A DNA stretch of 64,000 bases from an uncultured Gammaproteobacteria bacterium (GTDB lineage: Bacteria; Pseudomonadota; Gammaproteobacteria; Pseudomonadales; Pseudohongiellaceae). The stretch covers positions 85,751 through 149,750 of the forward strand of contig CAJXRP010000008.1 of assembly GCA_913060495.1 (NCBI GenBank), read 5' to 3'. The translations under genes were made by a program, and so were the position numbers. Below the pieces are notes generated by a model. That model was not told the DNA's origin, did not search any database, and saw nothing but the letters and a program-made list of their open reading frames with translations. Below are positions 59,139-64,000 of this stretch, piece after piece. Position 1 is the first letter of the stretch; the number at the start of each line of letters is the position of its first letter.

Positions 59139-59807
59139 TTAGTTTACTGCGTTCGCACTTTGAATCTGTTGGCGGATTAGCTCGTTTTCTAGATCGTTAA
59201 ATTGCCGCTCGCTTTCCCTTTGGCTTCTGTCCTGTTGATTCTGCAGCGCATTCTGTAGGCGCTGTCGTTCACTATTCTCTAACGCGTTGAACCGATCATT
59301 CGAAAGCTGTCGATTGATCAATGCCGGGTTCGCTCCAGTAGTGTTGGCCCCGCGCCGTAGCCGATTGAAGGCGCTAAACACAAATTGTGTTCTGCTGCGT
59401 AAGGTGTTTTCACCGCAGGTGAATTCGATAGAGACTAACCGTCTCAACATTTCTGCGTTGTTCTCGCTGTCGGAATCCAGATCTGATGCTGCCGCCTGAT
59501 TTACGTACTCATCTCTCCAGTCCTTCAGAGTGCGGCACTGTTCTAGGTAGTTTGCCATTAACTCACCGTCTACGGCGTTAATAAAATCATCGCAGATGGC
59601 CTGAGAGTTCTGCTTGGTATCTAAAGCAGCTAGGCAATCACTCGCTTTTACGTCTAGCGTGATCAAAGCCTCGCTAGTGGAGTCGATACTTTTTTGGAAG
59701 TCTATTTCTTGTGCCGAGGAGTATGGGGTTAGTGCAGGATAAAGCAGTGCCAACGCGAGCAGAGCTGTTCGCGTTGGCTTTAAGTAGCTTGTTAGCTTAG
59801 CTTTCAT
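59139..59807 (-). CDS. Exported coiled-coil protein of unknown function
   Basis: A 222-residue protein with a signal peptide ending near SSAQE. The mature part has four Cys (two possible disulfides) in helical context. It ends in a Gln/Arg/Glu-rich coiled coil (SERQRLQNALQNQQDRSQRE and on). No family is recognised. It starts inside the last eleven bases of the upstream YkgJ-like gene, so the two are co-translated. Confidence 0.7.
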   Translation of the reverse strand: MKAKLTSYLKPTRTALLALALLYPALTPYSSAQEIDFQKSIDSTSEALITLDVKASDCLAALDTKQNSQAICDDFINAVDGELMANYLEQCRTLKDWRDEYVNQAAASDLDSDSENNAEMLRRLVSIEFTCGENTLRSRTQFVFSAFNRLRRGANTTGANPALINRQLSNDRFNALENSERQRLQNALQNQQDRSQRESERQFNDLENELIRQQIQSANAVN

Positions 59808-60243
59808 AGATCGTGAAGCGTTTTTCCCATTTCTTAAATCGTTTGCGACAGTATTTCTCTAGCTTCTTGTGTGTGGAGAAGAAAAGTTCACTAGCTTCCT
59901 TGATGGATTCATCAAACTCACAAAAATCGTTGTCGTATTCGCGACATACCCAAGGGCGGGTTTCATAGATGCCGCAAACCCCATGTGGCAGTAGGTGGCT
60001 ACAGTTTGTTTCTATGTGCAGGAACCATCCATCGGCATCTTTGAAGATGTTGATGCCCTCGTGAGATACCTGCCACAGCAGGTGGTCAAAATCTTCCTTG
60101 GTTTTTGGAGTAGGGATCTTCTGATTTATTGAGTTACAACAAATAGATTTTTTACACTTTGAGCATTTCTTATCGAGGGCAACTTCTATCATTTTGCCGT
60201 CTTTTTCTACTTCAACCATCTTGATCGAATTCTTAGCGTCCAT
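59797..60243 (-). CDS. YkgJ-family cysteine-cluster protein
   Basis: A 148-residue cytoplasmic protein. The cluster KCSKCKKSICCNS near residue 30 is the CxxCxxxCC motif of YkgJ (putative Zn/Fe chelating). Further Cys residues occur in NCSHLLPHGVCGIYETRPWVCREY and FCEFDE, the usual second half. The exact reaction is unknown; such proteins are thought to bind an Fe-S or zinc centre. Its start overlaps the longest reading of the divergent 60194 frame. Confidence 0.9.
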   Translation of the reverse strand: MDAKNSIKMVEVEKDGKMIEVALDKKCSKCKKSICCNSINQKIPTPKTKEDFDHLLWQVSHEGINIFKDADGWFLHIETNCSHLLPHGVCGIYETRPWVCREYDNDFCEFDESIKEASELFFSTHKKLEKYCRKRFKKWEKRFTIYES

Positions 60244-60415
60244 ATTCCCTACCTGTAAAATTTACCACTCTTACTCGACCGATGACTTGGTTCGTCGAGG
60301 GCCAATTCTAACACTGCTTTTGGTTGAATTAGTATGCTTCATTACGCGGCCTGCTTTGCTTTACATTGTCCGCAATGCTCGCCAGAATAACGACTCACTC
60401 ACTCGGAATGTGCTC

Positions 60416-62749
60416 ATGTCTCTCTCCGCTCTTCTGACTAATCTACTTGCCAGTCTTTCGTTTCAGTCGCCCTTTCAATCGTGGTCAATTACTAAGGGGT
60501 TTAGAGCGCTATCCTGTTTGATGCTCACCCTTGTATTACTGTCTTGTTCGACTGAAGAACCTATTGCTACTTCAGCAAGTAGCGCTGCAGGAAGCGCCGA
60601 ACAAAGCGGCGACATGGCAATTCAATTGCGTGCTGTGTCGACCATGCCCTGGCTAGTCACTGGGGGGGATGTGTTGGTGGAGGTCGCTATTGGTGCAACC
60701 ATCAATGCCAGAGAGTTATCGATGAGTCTCAATGGCAGCGATATTAGCGACCGCTTCAGAGAAACAGCTACAACAACGTTGCAAGCCTTGTTGACTGACC
60801 TACCCCTAGGAGACAGCATTTTGTTGGTTCAGCAGAGGGGCTCGAACGTGAGTGAATCGCTGCAGTTGACTAACTACCCACAGAGCGGGCCAATCATTTC
60901 TGGGCCTCACGAGCAGCCCTATGTTTGTCAGACTGATGAGTTCCAGACAGTTGCAGGAGAATTGCTGGGCAGCGCTCTAGATTTAAACTGTACGATTGCT
61001 ACTCGTGTTGACTATGTTTATTGGTCAACATCGGATGAGCTGTTCAAGCCCTTGCCCCTTGAGGCGGAAGCCGAGCCGCCTGCGGACATGGGTCTAATTA
61101 CCGTAATGGGGAGGGTCGACCAGCCTTATATTGTGCGCGTCGAAACTGGGTCTGTGAATCGAGCAGTTTACGAAATAGCTATGTTACACAATCCGCTGAA
61201 TGGCTCCCGCGTCTTGGATCCATGGAACCGTAGTCCTAATTGGAATGATAAGTTGGTGTATACCCATGGCGGTGGTTGCCGTGGGGGTTGGTATCAGCAG
61301 GGGGACAGAACCGGAGGTGTAATGCGCAGAGGCTTATTCGAGCAGGGCTATGCACTGACATCGGCGACACTGAACGTATTCGGTCAGAACTGCAATGACT
61401 TGTTAGCCTCCGAAACGCATATCATGGTGAAGGAGCGTTTTATTGAACACTACGGTGAGCCGGAGTACACGATTGCCACCGGCGCCTCGGGTGGCTCCTA
61501 TCAATCGCATCAAACTGCCGATAACTACCCTGGCGTATTCGATGGCATCATTGTCTCTTCTAGTTTTCCTGATGTTACAACTGCCACCATCTTTACGCTT
61601 GCCGATGCACGACTGCTGCATAATTATTTTAGTGCGCTCGATGTGGAGACGTTTAGCCAGGAGCAGCAGCGCGCTGTATCGGGCTTTGGTGTCTGGGAAT
61701 CTATTGCTAATCTGAGTCGTGGTGCGGCACGCTTAGACCCACTTTACGCTATCGAAACTCCTCTAGAGGAACAGGGTGGCGAAGTCAGTATTGCCGCCTT
61801 ACGGGATGATCTGTACTCCGAGGCTAACCCTGGTGGAATCCGCGCGACTGTCTATGACCATACCGTCAATGTGTATGGAATCATGGCGAACCCTTTCGAT
61901 CCCACGCAGGTAATGGCGCAGCGACCACTGGATAATGTCGGCGTACAATACGGTTTTGCAGCATTGAACCAAAGCATTATCACTGCGCAGCAATTCCTCG
62001 ACCTAAATCAAGGCATAGGTGGTTTTGATCATGATATGAATCATGTCCCTGAGCGACATCGAACCGATGCGCAGGCTAGCAAGCGTGCCATCGAATCTGG
62101 GCGTGTCCTCTTCGGTGGTGCAGGCTTGGCCGCGACACCGGTTATCGACTACCGAACCTATAACGATCATCGCGAGGGCGGTGATATCCACATGATCGTG
62201 CATCAGTTCTCGACACGGCAACGATTGGTGAATGCGAACGGCCATGCGGACAACCATGTGATGCAGGTGGGAGGTCAATGGGACTTCATCGAAGGGCAAG
62301 AAGATCTTGGTAATCTATTTCGGCAGATGGACTATTGGATCCGAAATATCCAGGCAGACAGTCTCGAGTCCGACCCGGACTTCCGAGTCGTACGCAACAA
62401 GCCCGCAAGTCTAACCGATAGCTGCTGGGATACTACTGGGGAGACTATTGAATTAATCGAAGAGCCGCAGCAGTTTGGTTCTGACTCGCGCTGCGGTCAG
62501 CTGTATCCAAGTTATCAGTCGCCGAGGCAGGTTGCCGGTGCACCGCTGGCGAACGATATAGTGAGCTGTCAGTTAAAGCCCATCGATCTTGCTGACTATG
62601 TTATTGCGTTTACGACCGAAGAGTATCAACAATTATTGAATGTATTTCCTGAAGGGGTTTGTGATTGGTCGCAAGGTGATAGCAGTGGGTCGAGACATCA
62701 GGGTACGTGGAAGTCATTCGGCCCTTCGCCAATCAATAAGCTCTACTAG
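60416..62749 (+). CDS. DUF6351 tannase-like exported hydrolase
   Basis: From ATG 60416 it encodes 777 residues; the frame is open back to 60194, but that start would overlap the YkgJ-like gene. A basic segment, a hydrophobic run and the lipobox LLSC (Cys near 45) suggest a lipoprotein. GGDVLVEV opens an Ig-like part. The hydrolase part shows VYTHGGGCRGGWYQQG, the nucleophile elbow ATGASGGSYQSHQTADNYPGVFDGIIV (GxSGG) and late VNANGHADNHVMQVGGQWDFIEGQE. These match the DUF6351 tannase/feruloyl-esterase-like group. Esters of phenolic acids are possible substrates. Confidence 0.83.
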   Translation: MSLSALLTNLLASLSFQSPFQSWSITKGFRALSCLMLTLVLLSCSTEEPIATSASSAAGSAEQSGDMAIQLRAVSTMPWLVTGGDVLVEVAIGATINARELSMSLNGSDISDRFRETATTTLQALLTDLPLGDSILLVQQRGSNVSESLQLTNYPQSGPIISGPHEQPYVCQTDEFQTVAGELLGSALDLNCTIATRVDYVYWSTSDELFKPLPLEAEAEPPADMGLITVMGRVDQPYIVRVETGSVNRAVYEIAMLHNPLNGSRVLDPWNRSPNWNDKLVYTHGGGCRGGWYQQGDRTGGVMRRGLFEQGYALTSATLNVFGQNCNDLLASETHIMVKERFIEHYGEPEYTIATGASGGSYQSHQTADNYPGVFDGIIVSSSFPDVTTATIFTLADARLLHNYFSALDVETFSQEQQRAVSGFGVWESIANLSRGAARLDPLYAIETPLEEQGGEVSIAALRDDLYSEANPGGIRATVYDHTVNVYGIMANPFDPTQVMAQRPLDNVGVQYGFAALNQSIITAQQFLDLNQGIGGFDHDMNHVPERHRTDAQASKRAIESGRVLFGGAGLAATPVIDYRTYNDHREGGDIHMIVHQFSTRQRLVNANGHADNHVMQVGGQWDFIEGQEDLGNLFRQMDYWIRNIQADSLESDPDFRVVRNKPASLTDSCWDTTGETIELIEEPQQFGSDSRCGQLYPSYQSPRQVAGAPLANDIVSCQLKPIDLADYVIAFTTEEYQQLLNVFPEGVCDWSQGDSSGSRHQGTWKSFGPSPINKLY

Positions 62750-62783
62750 CAGCTAGAACCGTCAGTAACTCTAGTGTCTGCTA
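62747..62783 (+). terminator. Weak hairpin after the DUF6351 gene
   Basis: TAGCAG-CTAG (62747-62756) pairs with CTAG (62771-62774) and CTGCTA (62778-62783), with a 3-nt bulge. It begins within the stop codon region. No U-tract. Confidence 0.4.
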
Positions 62784-62883
62784 ACGACCCAAAGCGGACA
62801 TTTAGTCGGATAGCCAATACATGCTAGACTCTTCATCCAAGTAGAGAAGCAAATGCCGAATAACTAGGAGCAAGGTCCCAAAT

Positions 62884-63953
62884 ATGGGCAATCTGTTTCA
62901 AGAGTTAGATAGCCCCAGAATTCTCAAAATTGCTACAGTTTATCTAGCGATGGGCTGGTTAGCACTCGTTCACAATACCCCCCTTCAAGCGCAGGATGCC
63001 AGCCTGAATGGCGCGGTACTTACTATCCCTGTTGTAGTTGTGGGAGAAGCCTATTATTCAATCGAACTCACAATAGTAGCAGGAACAAATCCCGTAGAGT
63101 TTAACCTCACTGGCGCATCGGAAATCTTTGGCGCCAGCTCTGAAGGAGCCTCGACATTAATAGGGACCACTCTCTCCATTCCTTCTATAACTGCAGAAGA
63201 AATTGCCTACTGGGTTGATCTTGTTTTAATCAGTGACGATCCAGTTAAATTGCGCCTGAGTGGTGCGGGAGTGGTAAGTACGCCTGAGGAACAACGAGAA
63301 GAGGCTTTGCATCTCTTCGAAACCTCCATCTCGGAGCAGATCATTCAGACACGTTGTATTGCATGTCATGTCCAGGGCGGCCTGGCACGAGAATCAGCAA
63401 TAAATTTCCAGCGCAGTAATATCGCGTCCGCACTGAATAATTTTGAAACGCTCGAAGCCCTGGCTGTTGATGAAACCGCTGGTGCAGATTACATCCTGAC
63501 AAAGATCAGTGGCGGCCTCAGCCATGGAGGCGGCGCTCAGTTACCAATCGGCAGCGACCTGTACAATACCTTTGCAGAATTCCTGGCTCTGGTGACAAAT
63601 GCGTCCAGTGACAGCAGCACTAATGATTTTTTTTCTGGCGTAAGCCTCTTGGATGGTCCATCCACGCTTCGCAAGGCTGCAATTCTGGTAGCTGGCAGGG
63701 CGCCGACCCAGCAAGAGATCGATGCTGTTACAGACGGGGGTGACGAAGCCCTCAGGAGTGTACTGCGCAGCCTCATGCAGGGGGACAGCTTTCACCATTT
63801 CCTCCTTGAAGGGACCAATGACAGGCTGTTAATAGAGGGTACTCAAAACCCTGTTGTAATCACCTTTCAGCCGAACTACCCACGATTGCGGAATAACCAT
63901 CTCAACTATGAAAGGAAGATGCAGGGCCTTGAGCCGTTGGAACTGCCTTACAC
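62884..63953 (+). CDS. Exported c-type heme protein, truncated at the contig end
   Basis: The frame opens at ATG 62884 and has no genomic stop, because the insert ends at 63953. It gives 356 residues of authentic sequence. An N-terminal segment ends LQAQD (signal). A single heme motif TRCIACHVQGG lies near residue 160, in a domain of the planctomycete-cytochrome type. DGPSTLRKAAILVAGRAPTQQEIDAV and LEGTNDRLLIEG resemble large cytochrome proteins of the DUF1549/DUF1592 kind, a loose assignment. The reading CLLYTSDAADD beyond 63953 is adapter, not protein. Confidence 0.7.
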
Positions 63954-64000
63954 CTGTCTCTTATACACATCTGACGCTGCCGACGATCTACTCTGTGTAG
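63954..64000. other. Sequencing adapter contamination (Nextera transposase end, i5 index, P5 start)
   Basis: Bases 63954-63972 equal the reverse complement of the 19-bp Tn5 mosaic end. 63973-63986 equal the rest of the Nextera read-1 oligo. 63987-63994 (TCTACTCT) is the reverse complement of the S504 i5 index. 63995-64000 starts P5. None of this is genomic. Confidence 0.97.

Noticed and set aside
60194..60415. N-terminal extension of the DUF6351 protein to 60194
   Set aside because: It would overlap the divergent YkgJ-like gene and place 74 residues before the signal sequence; ATG 60416 is more plausible.
62880..63953. Chimeric join just before the last gene
   Set aside because: Codon use and composition look similar to neighbours by eye, and the intergenic hairpin at 62747 joins normally; only the last 47 bases are foreign.
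1..64000. tRNA, rRNA, CRISPR array, insertion sequence or prophage
   Set aside because: No cloverleaf, spaced direct repeats, transposase/integrase frame or phage structural gene was seen in genes or gaps. A tRNAscan or covariance search could not be run.

Overview
The window looks like a contig (or contig end) from a free-living, heterotrophic, probably marine gammaproteobacterium. By eye the GC content is close to 50 %, genes are packed densely on both strands, and the set is chromosomal: deaD-type helicase, a glycerol-3-phosphate-acyltransferase-like protein, nucleoside transporter, 2-oxoacid:ferredoxin oxidoreductase, ECF sigma operon. There are very many exported oxidoreductases and beta-propellers (PQQ, NHL, Asp-box). 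The taxonomic call is an inference from gene families; there is no rRNA or other marker gene. I saw no tRNA, rRNA, CRISPR, prophage, IS element or integron.

Layout. 0-3 kb: a C-terminal gene fragment; a peroxiredoxin-like gene (160-648) whose frame is interrupted by one TGA exactly where the family has the first Cys of its CPxC motif, followed by a bacterial-SECIS-like hairpin (a probable selenoprotein); then a gluconate-2-dehydrogenase-subunit-3/GMC pair. 3-12 kb: DUF411, DUF418, MATE, DUF3500, gamma-glutamyltransferase, a lipoprotein and a Tat-exported amidase. 12-24.5 kb: a run of catabolic or periplasmic redox genes (PQQ dehydrogenase, Old Yellow Enzyme, class III aminotransferase, amidohydrolase, PQQ protein with cytochrome c, double VOC protein) ending in a sodium:solute symporter with a small membrane partner. 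24.8-34 kb: an NHL propeller with a long leader and strong terminator, DEAD-box helicase, acyltransferase, paired small membrane proteins, cytochrome b561, a DUF6152/PDFxGxW pair and a cyclophilin. 34-40.5 kb: DUF3445, a 5'-nucleotidase/NupC nucleotide-salvage pair, epoxide hydrolase and M28 peptidase. 40.7-43.3 kb: a five-gene minus-strand operon with EF-hand protein, sigma factor, candidate anti-sigma, Spy-like protein and DUF1653. 43.5-49.3 kb: a second NHL propeller, korA-korB, a PhoX-like protein and a cupin. 49.6-54 kb: a second gluconate-2-DH-3/GMC pair, acyltransferase 3 and a PepSY-like protein. 54.2-55.8 kb: a second DUF6152/PDFxGxW pair with strong expression signals. 55.8-62.7 kb: HupE-like/anchor/cytochrome c'-like operon, Asp-box protein, YkgJ-like protein and a tannase-like DUF6351 esterase.

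The window ends in an open reading frame for a CxxCH heme protein that is cut off at 63953. The last 47 bases are not genomic: they match the Nextera transposase adapter, an i5 index and the start of the P5 oligonucleotide.

Together the genes suggest an aerobe that scavenges dissolved organic matter (peptides, amides, nucleotides, alcohols or sugars, esters) with membrane- and periplasm-bound dehydrogenases. The best candidates for new biology are the selenocysteine peroxiredoxin-like gene, the repeated DUF6152/PDFxGxW module, the EF-hand/sigma operon and the GCTTAG operator array near 49.4 kb.
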